From Brachybacterium sp. FME24 (lineage in GTDB: Bacteria; Actinomycetota; Actinomycetes; Actinomycetales; Dermabacteraceae), in contig NZ_JABUXV010000002.1 of NCBI RefSeq assembly GCF_014897705.1, forward strand, positions 62,001-126,000: a stretch of DNA of 64,000 bases, in the 5' to 3' direction. This document shows, in pieces, positions 26,335-34,624 of this stretch (position 1 is the first letter of the stretch; each line of letters opens with the position of its first letter). Made by a program: the position numbers and the translations under genes. The notes beneath the pieces were generated by a model. That model was not told the DNA's origin and made no database searches. It worked only from the letters and a program-made list of their open reading frames with translations.

Positions 26335-26554
26335 GGCGAGGACGCCCAGGGACTCCCCTGATCGCGGCAACTCCCTGCAACATGGCCACCACGCCGCAGG
26401 GATGCGTTGAGCTGGCATCACGGTCCACCGCCGACAAGGACGGGGCAGGCGGGCCGGGTCCGGTTCCGACGCAGAGCGCACCGATGCGCTCCCGACGGTC
26501 CCCGGAGGACTGACCCTGAGCGCGGATGCGCCAGGGATCGTCGAGAGGAGTCCG

Positions 26555-27862
26555 ATGTCGTTTTCCCGCCGTACCCTCCTGGGCACCACCGGAGCAGCAG
26601 CCGTCGGTCTCGGCGCGGCGGCCTGCGGGTCCGGCGGGGCCCTGGACCCCGATGTGCCCCTCGACCTGGCGGTCGACGACACGGATCTCGCCGGATCGAT
26701 CAGCCTGCTGACCCCGGATTTCGTGGGCGACGACCGCCCCGTCCTGGATCAGGAGGTGATCGCGCCGTTCACCGAGCGGACGGGGATCGACGTCTCCGTC
26801 GATCAGGTCGACTGGAACAAGCTCAACGAGAAGATCTCCACCGGGATCGCGGGCGGCATCATCGCCGACCTCATCATGACGGGGGTCGGCTGGACCCAGC
26901 CCTTCGCGGAGAAGGGGATCTTCGCGGAGATCCCCGCCGACTACATCGAGGGGCTCGGCTTCGACGAGAGCGTGCTTGCTCCGGCCCGCTTCGAGGGCAA
27001 GTACTACTCGTTGCCGCAGGCGCTGGACCTCCGCTTCCTCGCCTACCACCCCGAGATGTTCGCGGCGAAGGGCATCACCGAACCGCCGACCAGCATGGAC
27101 GAGCTCGCCGAGGTTGCTCTCGAGCTCACGGGCGACGGGGTGGTCGGCTTCGACTACCTCTCCGGCAGCGCCGGCAGTGCGCGCCAGGCCTTCGTGTTCC
27201 TGCTGTACGCCTTCGGCGGCACCATGTTCAGCGAGGACGGGCTGAGCACGAAGCTCCACGAGGAACCTGGGCGGCTCACCCTGCAGTGGATGCTCGACCG
27301 CATGGACGACGGCTCGATCGACTACGACATGCAGGCCGCCGAGGGCCAGCCCTCCCCGTTCCAGCAGAAGAAGGCCGCCATGTCCCTCGTCGCGACGGGG
27401 AACTGGCCGACCTGGATGCAGATGACCCCGGAGCTGTGCGAGGAGGGCGCCGCCGGCGTGTTCCTCATGCCCTCCGGTGTCGGCGGGGATCCGGTCATGT
27501 TCCAGGGCGGCACCTTCATCTCCGTCTCCAGCCTCTCCCAGAACAAGGACGCCGCAGGTGCCTTCATGAAACACATGCTCGAGCCGGAGTTCCTCGGGAT
27601 CGCGAACGCGGCGACCGGGAAGGTTCCGCCCACCCCGGACATCCCGGAGAACGAGGAGATCCAGAGCAGCCTTCTCACACGCTTCGGGCTCGAGAACCTC
27701 GAGTACGCCGGGGCCACCGAGGGCGGCACCGCCGGGTACATGCAGATCCGCACCAACCTCGACGGGATCGTCGAGGGCTGCCTGACCCGCAGGGCGAGCG
27801 TCGAGGAGACGCTCGCGGACATGAAGTCGCTGTGCGACGACGCGATCAGCAGGCTCCGATGA
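26555..27862 (+). CDS. Extracellular sugar-binding lipoprotein (importer 3)
   Basis: 435 residues. The signal MSFSRRTLLGTTGAAAVGLG carries twin arginines and ends in an AAAC lipobox. Family-1 binding protein motifs include IGIDVSVDQVDWNKLNEKIS-like text, DLIMTGVGWTQPFAEKG, SGSAGSARQAFVFLLYAFGG and PFQQKKAAMSLVATGNWPTW. GAGAGGAG lies before the ATG. The 220-base gap after GH27 (26335-26554) shows no clear promoter or operator. The start of the next permease overlaps its stop (ATGA). It is the binding subunit of an importer probably serving the GH27 substrate, for example alpha-galactosides or arabinosides (inference). Confidence 0.92.
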   Translation: MSFSRRTLLGTTGAAAVGLGAAACGSGGALDPDVPLDLAVDDTDLAGSISLLTPDFVGDDRPVLDQEVIAPFTERTGIDVSVDQVDWNKLNEKISTGIAGGIIADLIMTGVGWTQPFAEKGIFAEIPADYIEGLGFDESVLAPARFEGKYYSLPQALDLRFLAYHPEMFAAKGITEPPTSMDELAEVALELTGDGVVGFDYLSGSAGSARQAFVFLLYAFGGTMFSEDGLSTKLHEEPGRLTLQWMLDRMDDGSIDYDMQAAEGQPSPFQQKKAAMSLVATGNWPTWMQMTPELCEEGAAGVFLMPSGVGGDPVMFQGGTFISVSSLSQNKDAAGAFMKHMLEPEFLGIANAATGKVPPTPDIPENEEIQSSLLTRFGLENLEYAGATEGGTAGYMQIRTNLDGIVEGCLTRRASVEETLADMKSLCDDAISRLR

Positions 27863-28812
27863 GCGCCGCCGTCTCCCCCGGCCCCACGACCCCCGACGCC
27901 GAGCGCGTCGCAGCTCCTGACGCTCCCGTGCGCCGTCGTTCGGTGCGCACCGCCGAGCGCCGCTGGGGATTGATCCTCGCCGCCCCCGCCACGCTGCACA
28001 CGCTGCTCTGGATCGGTGTGCCGATCATCGTGGCCATCGTGCTGAGCTTCACCGCGTACGACATCATCCACGCGCCGGAGTTCGCCGGTCTCGAGAACTA
28101 CGCGACGATCTTCACCGACGGCCTCTTCTGGCGATCGGTCCTCCACAACGCGATCATCGCCGGCGTGGGCATCCCGATCTCGATGTTCCTCGCGCTCGTG
28201 TTCGCGGTGATGCTCAACCGCGCCATCCCCGGTCAGGGGATCTTCCGCGTGATGGTGTTCCTGCCGCACATCACCGCGACGGTCGCCGTCGCCATGATCT
28301 GGCTGTGGATCTACAACCCGTCCGAGAATGGGCTGATGAACGTCGTCCTCGGGGTGGTGGGCATCGGACCGCTGCCCTTCCTCACCAACCCCGACCTCGC
28401 CCTCGCCTCCGTCATCCTGGTGACGATCTGGCAGGGCATCGGGCTCAAGATGCTGATCTACCTGGCAGCGCTGCAGGGGGTGGACGGGCAGCTGTACGAG
28501 GCCGCGGATCTCGACGGCGCGAACTTCGTGCAGAAGTTCTTCCACGTCACCGTGCCGATGCTGCGGCCGGCGACGTTCTTCATCCTCATCACCGCGCTCA
28601 TCGCGAACTTCCAGACGTTCGACCTCATCTACATCCTCACCGAGGGAGGGCCGGCGAATTCGACGTCGGTGGTCACGTACCGGATCTACCAGACGGCGTT
28701 CCAGGAGTTCCGCGTGGGCCTGGCCAATGCCCAGTCCGTGATCCTGCTGCTGATCCTGATCGTGCTCGCCTTCCTGTCCCGCAAGATCGTCGGAGGCACC
28801 GATGGCGACTGA
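27859..28812 (+). CDS. Carbohydrate ABC transporter permease, MalF type (importer 3)
   Basis: 317 residues with six predicted helices beginning WGLILAAPATLHTLLWIGVP. The EAA loop is YEAADLDGANFVQKFFHVTVPM. ILTEGGPANSTSVVTYRIYQTAF is a common MalF/UgpA signature. The ATG at 27859 overlaps the binding-protein stop by 4 bases. The next permease begins inside its last codons (28802), an 11-base overlap, so all three are translationally coupled. No ATPase is present. Confidence 0.93.
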   Translation: MSAAVSPGPTTPDAERVAAPDAPVRRRSVRTAERRWGLILAAPATLHTLLWIGVPIIVAIVLSFTAYDIIHAPEFAGLENYATIFTDGLFWRSVLHNAIIAGVGIPISMFLALVFAVMLNRAIPGQGIFRVMVFLPHITATVAVAMIWLWIYNPSENGLMNVVLGVVGIGPLPFLTNPDLALASVILVTIWQGIGLKMLIYLAALQGVDGQLYEAADLDGANFVQKFFHVTVPMLRPATFFILITALIANFQTFDLIYILTEGGPANSTSVVTYRIYQTAFQEFRVGLANAQSVILLLILIVLAFLSRKIVGGTDGD

Positions 28813-29743
28813 CACCCGCTCCCTGGCGGCTCCCACCCGCCCCTCAGCTCCGGCCGGGAGGACCCGGACGAAGAGCCTGCGTCGTCAGAGGCGCCTCGCC
28901 TCGACGGCGATGCTGGTCTTCCTGGTCGTCTCCTCGCTGGTCATGGCGGCGCCGTTCCTCTGGATGGCCCTGTCCTCGATCCGGGACCCCACGGAGCTCG
29001 CGCGGGTCCCGATGCCGCTCATCCCGGAGGACCTGCGGTGGGAGAACTACACCGAGGCCCTGACCCGGGCGCCCTTCGGGGTCTATGCGCGCAACAGCTT
29101 CATCCTCGCGACCGCCGCGGCGCTGCTCAACGTGGCCTTCGGCTCGGCCTGCGGCTATGCGCTCGCGAAGCTGAGGTTCCGACTGGCACCGGCGGTGTTC
29201 GGATGGATGGTCGCGTGCATCATGATCCCGTTCTACGCGACGGTGATCCCGGTGTTCCTCATGGTGCGCCACATGCCGCTGTTCGGCGGCAACAGCATTC
29301 TCGGGGCCGGCGGCACAGGCTGGATCGACACCTGGTGGGCCCTGATCGTCCCCGGGGCGATCTCGCCGTTCATGGTGTTCCTGTTCCGCCAGTTCTACGT
29401 GTCCACGCCGTCGGAGCTGATCGAAGCGGCTCGCCTGGACGGGGTCAGCGAGTTCGGGATCTATACCCGCATCGTCACCCCGCTGATCAAGCCGGGACTG
29501 CTGACGGTCGCGCTGCTCAGCTTCGAGGCCGGATGGAACAACTTCCTGTGGCCGCTGCTGGTGACGACCTCGGAGAATCTGCGCGTGATCCAGGTGGGCA
29601 TCTCCTCGTTCCGGCAGGAGGCCGCCACGGACTGGCATCTGCTGATGGCGGGGACGACGCTCGCCGCCGTGCCCATGATCGTGCTGTTCCTGGTGTTCCA
29701 GCGCTACTTCGTGCAGGGCTTCGCGGCCTCGGGCATCAAGTGA
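28802..29743 (+). CDS. Carbohydrate ABC transporter permease, MalG type (importer 3)
   Basis: 313 residues with six predicted helices after a basic N-terminus (KSLRRQRRLASTAMLVFLVV). The EAA loop is EAARLDGVSEFGIYTRIVTPL. The C-terminus is QRYFVQGFAASGIK. It pairs with the preceding MalF-type subunit. The following DUF624 gene starts within its stop codon (GTGA), so it belongs to the same operon. Confidence 0.93.
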   Translation: MATDTRSLAAPTRPSAPAGRTRTKSLRRQRRLASTAMLVFLVVSSLVMAAPFLWMALSSIRDPTELARVPMPLIPEDLRWENYTEALTRAPFGVYARNSFILATAAALLNVAFGSACGYALAKLRFRLAPAVFGWMVACIMIPFYATVIPVFLMVRHMPLFGGNSILGAGGTGWIDTWWALIVPGAISPFMVFLFRQFYVSTPSELIEAARLDGVSEFGIYTRIVTPLIKPGLLTVALLSFEAGWNNFLWPLLVTTSENLRVIQVGISSFRQEAATDWHLLMAGTTLAAVPMIVLFLVFQRYFVQGFAASGIK

Positions 29744-30444
29744 CCTCGCGCGCTCCCACCGTTCTCGTGGGGCCCACGGCGGACCCGTCGGCCCCACAGG
29801 CCTCAGCGGCGCCCGACCGTCTCTCCCGCGCACAGCGGGGAATCGGCCGACGCGATCCGCTGGACGCGCGAGGCCTGGTCCGCTTCCTGACCAAACCGGC
29901 GGCTTTCCTCGCCGTGAACTGGGCGGCGATGCTGGGGATCCTCACCGTGATCGGCATCGTCCCGTCCCTGGCCGCGGCCACTCGCACCACAGCGGATCTG
30001 GAGCAGTACCAGGACGCGGCCTTCACGTCGACCCTGCGCCATCTGCGCCGCACGCTGGTCCGGGATGCCCCGGCATCGGCGCTGCTGCTGATGGTGCTCG
30101 GCGGAATCGGGGCCAATGCCCTGGCGCTTCCCCGGATGGACTCCTCGGTGCGCGTGTTCGCGGTGGGTCTGATGCTTCCCCTGGTCTGGGTGATGATCGC
30201 TCTGCTCAGCGCGTACGTCGTGACCGCGGCACGTGACCAGCACGCCGAGCGGACGACGATCACGGTGCGGGCGCTGGCCATGGTGATGCATCGCCCGCTC
30301 GCGGCGCTGGTGGCCCCCGCGCTCATCGCGGCGCTGTCGCCGCTGTGGCTGCTCGCCCCGCTGACCATCGCCTGCGGGTTCAGCGTGCCGCCGTGGGTAG
30401 TGGCACGAGCATGGGGCGGTGGCCCGGCCGACGCCTCGAGCTGA
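29740..30444 (+). CDS. DUF624 (YesL-like) membrane protein
   Basis: 234 residues with about five hydrophobic helices (FLAVNWAAMLGILTVIGIVP, LLLMVLGGIGANALAL, FAVGLMLPLVWVMIALLSAY, PLWLLAPLTIACGFSV) after a charged 50-residue N-terminus. This matches YesL/DUF624 proteins, which recur beside CUT1 sugar importers and polysaccharide-degradation genes but have no settled function. The GTG at 29740 overlaps the permease stop. A role in importer assembly or envelope adjustment is only a guess. Confidence 0.75.
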   Translation: MTSRAPTVLVGPTADPSAPQASAAPDRLSRAQRGIGRRDPLDARGLVRFLTKPAAFLAVNWAAMLGILTVIGIVPSLAAATRTTADLEQYQDAAFTSTLRHLRRTLVRDAPASALLLMVLGGIGANALALPRMDSSVRVFAVGLMLPLVWVMIALLSAYVVTAARDQHAERTTITVRALAMVMHRPLAALVAPALIAALSPLWLLAPLTIACGFSVPPWVVARAWGGGPADASS

Positions 30445-30477
30445 CCCTGGCGATTCTGCCCCTGCCCGGCTCGCTGC

Positions 30478-30552
30478 ACGCATCCACTGGCGCCACACGA
30501 GCGGCCTCCCCGTATATGCCGCACGCTGCACGCCACGAGCCAGTGGATACGT
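30478..30552. terminator. Hairpin between convergent DUF624 and TIM-barrel genes
   Basis: ACGCATCCACTGGC (30478-30491) pairs with 30539-30552 over 14 bases with one mismatch. The 47-base loop includes CTCCCC, which can pair alternatively with CGGGGAG just downstream. Placed between convergent stops at 30444 and 30608. Confidence 0.55.
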
Positions 30553-30607
30553 CGGGGAGCGCGTCACCTTCGCCGGCTCCGCCGACCCGCGCTCGCCGAC
30601 ACCGGGC

Positions 30608-31468
30608 TCAGGCCTCCGATACGGCCCTGACCGGATCCGCGGCGCGCAGCGCGGCGAGCGCCGGGTGCGCCTCGGCGGCTATGTCCTTCCATGTGCATTC
30701 GATCGAGACATGCCCGAGATAGCCGCCGCCGCGCAGCGACTGCAGGAACGGCGCGAGCGGCCAGTCCCCCTGCCCGGGCGGGGTCCGGCCGCTATCGGCG
30801 ATGTGGGCATGCGCGACGCGGCCCGCGTGCGCACCGATCACCTCGAGCGGTTCGTGCTCGAGCATGATGTGGAACAGATCGGCGACGACCCTGACCTCCC
30901 CCATCCCGAACTCGTCGAGGAACGCGATGGCCTCGGCGACGGTGTTGATCAGGTCGGTCTCCCCGTGGTGCAGGGGTTCGAGAATCACTTCGAGGCCGTG
31001 CTCGGCGGCGACGTCCCGGGCGACCTCGACGGTCTGCGCGAACTGGCGGCGGCCGTCGGCCGGCTCCACGCCCTCGGGCAGGCGGCGGGCGGCCCCGCTG
31101 CCGAGCACGACGACGGCGCCCGGACGCGCCACGGCGGAAATCGCGGCGAAGGCGACCTGCAGGTAGTCACGGGTCCTCTCCAGCGGGAACGCCGGATCGG
31201 ACAGCCGCAGGTCCTTCGGGGCCAGCACGGCGAACGACGGGGAGGGCTCCCGCTCGCGCAGCGCAGAGTTGGCCTGCCAGTCACCGTCGGCGTCCTGGAC
31301 GATCACGTTCCCGACGATCGTCGGCTCGATGTAGTCCGCGCCGGCGGCGAGGATCGCGGCGGCGTCCTGATCCTGGGCGATGATGCCGTACTGCGGAGAT
31401 TGCCGGAGCTGTTCGGACTGTGGGTTCTCAAGAACCTGCGGGAACTGCGGAGCCTGCTGGGACTGCAT
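30608..31468 (-). CDS. TIM-barrel sugar isomerase/epimerase (xylose-isomerase-like)
   Basis: 286 residues. Metal-site features of the AP endonuclease 2/xylose-isomerase-like barrel are present: Glu in VILEPLHHGETDLI, Asp/His in VVADLFHIMLEHEP, His in VAHAHIADSGRTPPGQGD and Glu in VSIECTWKDIA. This is the pattern of hydroxypyruvate-isomerase or 3-epimerase-like enzymes. The first 28 residues (MQSQQAPQFPQVLENPQSEQ...) are Gln/Pro-rich and not part of the barrel, but GAGGAGG supports the ATG at 31468. It is the last gene of the leftward rhaM operon, 106 bases after the esterase. The substrate is unknown, perhaps an unsaturated or rare sugar released with rhamnose. Confidence 0.8.
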   Translation of the reverse strand: MQSQQAPQFPQVLENPQSEQLRQSPQYGIIAQDQDAAAILAAGADYIEPTIVGNVIVQDADGDWQANSALREREPSPSFAVLAPKDLRLSDPAFPLERTRDYLQVAFAAISAVARPGAVVVLGSGAARRLPEGVEPADGRRQFAQTVEVARDVAAEHGLEVILEPLHHGETDLINTVAEAIAFLDEFGMGEVRVVADLFHIMLEHEPLEVIGAHAGRVAHAHIADSGRTPPGQGDWPLAPFLQSLRGGGYLGHVSIECTWKDIAAEAHPALAALRAADPVRAVSEA

Positions 31469-31574
31469 GAATCCTCCTCGATCCGGGCCGACGCGCGGTG
31501 CGCCGCCAGTCATGGTGCCGTGCTGGTATGGAGCTGATGCTGGTGTGGAACTGATCCTGATGCCGTGCTGCAGG

Positions 31575-32612
31575 TCAGAGCGACCGGACGAGCTGTCCCA
31601 TCCGGTCCATGGAGTCGCGGGCCTCGGCGAGACCCACGCGGTTGAGGTGGCCGTGGCACACCCCTCGGCGCACCGCGAACTCGACCTCCACGCCGGCCTC
31701 GCGCAGCTGCTCGGAGTACCGGCGGGCGCTGACGCGCAGATCGTCGTACTCGTCGGCCTCGATATAGGTGCGCGGCAGCACCGCCAGCTGCTCGGTGCTC
31801 GCGAGCCCCGGGAACTCGTACGGAACGGCGTCCTCGAGAGCGCGCCCGATGTAGTTCTCCGACATGGCGCGCATGCCCTCCGGCGAGAACCGCAGCAGAG
31901 AGGGAACCTCGGCGAGCGCATCGGCCTCCTCCGCGGTCGCCTCCGGGCAGAGGGGATGGGCGACGAGATACATGAGCAGCGAGGCCGCCGGCGGCGTGCC
32001 CTCGTCGGCCAGGCGCAGGGAGGCGGCCGCGGCGAGGTTGCCGCCTGCGCTGGCTCCGCCGATCGCGACCCGTGCCGGATCGATGCCCAGGGTGGTCGCG
32101 TTTTCGCGCGCCCAGGTCACGGCGGCGCACACGTCATCCAGCGGAATCGGTGCGTGGACGCGGCCGGGCCCCTCGGGAACGCCCCCGGCAGGGTCGTCGG
32201 CGAGCGCTGACGGATCGGCGCACAACCGGTAGTCGACCGAGACGACCACGGCGTCGGCGCGGCCGGCGACGCCGCGGGCGACATGGTGACCCTCGGGCAT
32301 GTCGAGGTCCCCATGCCGGAACCCACCGCCGTGCAGCCACACCAGGCACGGACGCGCCCCACCGGCTGCGGCGTGCGGGGTGTAGACGCGCACGGGCACC
32401 GGGCCGTGCGGGCCGGGAACCTCGCGGTCCTCGATCCTCAGGTCCCAGTCCTCGGCCGGCCCGTACGGGGCGTCCCACTCGCGATGGGCCTGGTCCTCGA
32501 CGTCCTCCCAGGTGGTGGCGTCACCCAGGAGCCGCATCCGTCGCTCCATCTCGGGCGCTGCGGGGGCGGCGGCATGGGGCGCAGTCCGGGCGTCGGTGGT
32601 GTCGTGTGTCAT
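31575..32612 (-). CDS. Alpha/beta-hydrolase, HSL-type carboxylesterase
   Basis: 345 residues. The oxyanion-hole motif LVWLHGGGFRHGD and nucleophile elbow AIGGASAGGNLAAAAS mark the hormone-sensitive-lipase branch. The acid Asp is likely in YIEADEYDDLR and the His in GVCHGHLNRV. No signal peptide, so cytoplasmic. The ATG at 32612 lies 49 bases after the BNR_4 gene stop. In this operon it may remove acetyl or other ester groups from imported rhamnose-containing oligosaccharides (inference); a general esterase is the alternative. Confidence 0.88.
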   Translation of the reverse strand: MTHDTTDARTAPHAAAPAAPEMERRMRLLGDATTWEDVEDQAHREWDAPYGPAEDWDLRIEDREVPGPHGPVPVRVYTPHAAAGGARPCLVWLHGGGFRHGDLDMPEGHHVARGVAGRADAVVVSVDYRLCADPSALADDPAGGVPEGPGRVHAPIPLDDVCAAVTWARENATTLGIDPARVAIGGASAGGNLAAAASLRLADEGTPPAASLLMYLVAHPLCPEATAEEADALAEVPSLLRFSPEGMRAMSENYIGRALEDAVPYEFPGLASTEQLAVLPRTYIEADEYDDLRVSARRYSEQLREAGVEVEFAVRRGVCHGHLNRVGLAEARDSMDRMGQLVRSL

Positions 32613-32661
32613 CGGGGTCCTTCCGGCAGGGGCGAGCGGTGGGGCGTCACGGGTGAGGGAG

Positions 32662-33966
32662 TCATCGGGGGCTGCTGCGGAGCATGACCTCGCAGTCGTA
32701 GTCCTGGGAGGAGCGCATGTCTCCGCGGAACCAGAGCAGGTGGGTGGTGCCGGGGTCTCCGGGGGCGACGATCGGTCGGAGGTTGTCGACCCCGGGGTTC
32801 TCGGCGGGCTCGGTGATCGCGGTCCAGTCCCAGCTTCGCCCGTCGTCGGCCGTGCGTCCATGGAAGATCTCATGGTGGGCGAGGCGGGAGTCGTCGCGCG
32901 GGTCGATCGGGGTGGAGACGTAGACGGTGTCGACGTCGTAGGGGTCGATCGCGGCCAGGCCCGTGTAATCCTGCTCATGGGGCAGCAGCCCTGGCCCGGC
33001 CTTCGCGAGCGGGGAGAGGTTCCAGTCCCCGTCGTCGCTGCGCCGGGCGTAGACGAAACGCAGGTCGGGGACGGGGACGTTGCGGCCGAGGTCTCCGGCA
33101 TCGCCCCCGTGGTCGGCGCGCGCTGTCATCACCGCGGCGAGTCGCCCCTCGGCCTCACGGAGGTCGGTGGTCCACGCGTGACCGAGCAGCGCGCCGCCCA
33201 GTTCTGTGCCGGCCGCCAGGACCGTGGTCAGCTCCGCCTGGTCCGGGGCGGGATCGGCGAACAGCTCCGCCTCCACTGCCTGACCGCGGCTGTCGTGCAG
33301 GCGACCGCCGGCGAGGCGACCGTGGTAGATCGAGTTGTCGTAGTCGCGCGGGTGATGGTCGGTGACCAGCACGTGCAGCCCGTCGGCCCCGTCGGCGTAG
33401 CGCGCGTACCCGTTGACGTATCCGATCTTGGGGCGATCGAACAGCTTGCCGGCGTAGCTCCAGGTGTGGCCGTGGTCCTCGGAGACCAGGGCGCAGGGGT
33501 CGTCGTTGACGGCGCGAGCGAAGCAGTACAGCCGGCCGTCCAGTTCGTGGAGGTTCGAGTAGGTGACACCGCGGCCGCCGGTGTGCCGGCTCCAGTCGAC
33601 AGTGCGTTCCTCGCCCCAGCGGGTGGGGTCGTCGGGCTCGCTGATGCGCCAGTGGGTGAGGTCGTCGCTCTTGTGCCGCGCGTAGACGGCGAGCCAGCGC
33701 CCGTCGGGCCGACGATGCAGCGCGGGCACGTCGTGGTCGTCCGCCTCGAACCCGGGATGGAGGGTCACCACGCTCGACCGCCCGGAGCGCAGATCGACGA
33801 CGGTCAGATCGAGGTCGCCGGTGCGGGACTCGCCCCGGTCCCCGCCTCCGGAGGCGATGGAGCCGACCACGAGCAGTCCGGCATCGGGGTCGACGAGGGC
33901 GCGTTCGTCCTGGAACCAGCACCAGGCTCCGTTGGGGTTGATGACCTGCAGGGCTGTCGTGCTCAT
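32662..33966 (-). CDS. BNR_4-type beta-propeller enzyme (GH145/PL24-25-like)
   Basis: 434 residues without a signal peptide. The opening NPNGAWCWFQDERALVD is the hallmark of BNR_4-domain seven-bladed propellers. Blade-like repeats follow (DDHDVPALHRRPDGRWLAVY, GRGVTYSNLHELDGRLYCFA, LVSEDHGHTWSYAG, GVDNLRPIVAPGDPGTTHLL). Families with this fold include GH145 rhamnosyl-glucuronate hydrolases and PL24/PL25 ulvan lyases, acting on rhamnose-uronic acid linkages. This fits its place behind rhaM and opposite rhaI. The His of VPALH is a candidate catalytic residue by analogy, not proven. ATG at 33966. It could be an intracellular exo-enzyme; the exact reaction is unassigned. Confidence 0.78.
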   Translation of the reverse strand: MSTTALQVINPNGAWCWFQDERALVDPDAGLLVVGSIASGGGDRGESRTGDLDLTVVDLRSGRSSVVTLHPGFEADDHDVPALHRRPDGRWLAVYARHKSDDLTHWRISEPDDPTRWGEERTVDWSRHTGGRGVTYSNLHELDGRLYCFARAVNDDPCALVSEDHGHTWSYAGKLFDRPKIGYVNGYARYADGADGLHVLVTDHHPRDYDNSIYHGRLAGGRLHDSRGQAVEAELFADPAPDQAELTTVLAAGTELGGALLGHAWTTDLREAEGRLAAVMTARADHGGDAGDLGRNVPVPDLRFVYARRSDDGDWNLSPLAKAGPGLLPHEQDYTGLAAIDPYDVDTVYVSTPIDPRDDSRLAHHEIFHGRTADDGRSWDWTAITEPAENPGVDNLRPIVAPGDPGTTHLLWFRGDMRSSQDYDCEVMLRSSPR

Positions 33967-34015
33967 CGGGCTCTTTCTTCCGGGGTGAGGGAGGTACGGG
34001 GGCCGTCCGGCCCGT

Positions 34016-34429
34016 TTAGGGGAGATGGAAGTACTGGGGCAGGACCTGTTTGTCGCCGCCACCCGGTGCGAAGTACTCCCCCATCATCGACTCCCACCGG
34101 GGCGAGACGTCGCTGCGGCCCATCGCCTGCTGCGCGGCGTCGACGTCGTCCGCCTCGAAGTAGCCCACCACCATGCCGTCCTCCTCGCGCAGGAACAGCG
34201 AGTAGTTGCGCCAGCCGGCGGCGGTGAGCGCCTCGCGCAGCTCCTCCCACACGTGCTGGTGTGCCTGGACGTAGTCGGCAAGGCGCTCGGGGCGCACATG
34301 CAGCAGGAAGCAGCAGCGCTGCGGGCTGCGGGCGGGGGTGGTGGCGAGGAGGGCGGGGAGGTCCGGCTCGGGCCCGTTCCCGGCGTCGGCAGGCCTGTCG
34401 GAACCTCGGGTGTGCTCCGGTGAACTCAT
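34016..34429 (-). CDS. rhaM: L-rhamnose mutarotase
   Basis: Interconverts alpha and beta anomers of L-rhamnose, helping isomerisation. The 104-residue core is typical: RCCFLLHVRPERLADYVQAH, VWEELREALTAAGWRNYSLF, GMVVGYFEADD and WESMMGEYF. There is an N-terminal extension of about 35 Ser/Pro/Asp-rich residues. A shorter start is possible, but GGAG before the ATG at 34429 and the promoter at 34503-34531 fit the longer form. First gene of the leftward operon and divergent from rhaI, with shared operator sequences between them. Confidence 0.93.
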   Translation of the reverse strand: MSSPEHTRGSDRPADAGNGPEPDLPALLATTPARSPQRCCFLLHVRPERLADYVQAHQHVWEELREALTAAGWRNYSLFLREEDGMVVGYFEADDVDAAQQAMGRSDVSPRWESMMGEYFAPGGGDKQVLPQYFHLP

Positions 34430-34502
34430 GAGGCTCCTCGAGTCGATGATCTGCGGCACCGCCGTCGGGGATCGCACGGCGTCTTGTGAGTCGTTCTGGA
34501 GA

Positions 34503-34534
34503 ATGCTACGTTCTGTTCTGAGTCGTTTCAATAG
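34503..34534 (-). promoter_or_regulatory. Rhamnose promoter with LacI-type operator (rhaM/rhaI divergon)
   Basis: On the minus strand, TTGAAA (34526-34531), a 17-base spacer and TAGCAT (34503-34508). The -35 lies in the palindrome CTGAGTCGTTTCAA (34518-34531), nearly identical to TTGAGTCGTTTCAA at 41895-41908. A half-site GTGAGTCGTTCT follows at 34487-34498. The same repressor could control rhaI in the other direction; a rhaI -35/-10 was not clear. Confidence 0.65.
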
Positions 34535-34624
34535 TTTGGCGGATCTGCGGCACGGCAAAGTCACCAAGATGCACCTCGCAGCTATCGGACGCGCTTCCCA
34601 CGAGCACTCAAGGAGCACCACCCC

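Noticed and set aside
26407-28812. An 801-codon frame joining upstream sequence to the importer 3 permease
   Set aside because: The binding protein occupies another frame with a signal peptide and a good ribosome site; the permease starts at 27859.
31470-31574. Repetitive TGCCGTGCTG/GGAACTGAT text between the esterase and TIM-barrel genes
   Set aside because: The repeats are short and irregular; no stem or motif shared with other sites could be supported.
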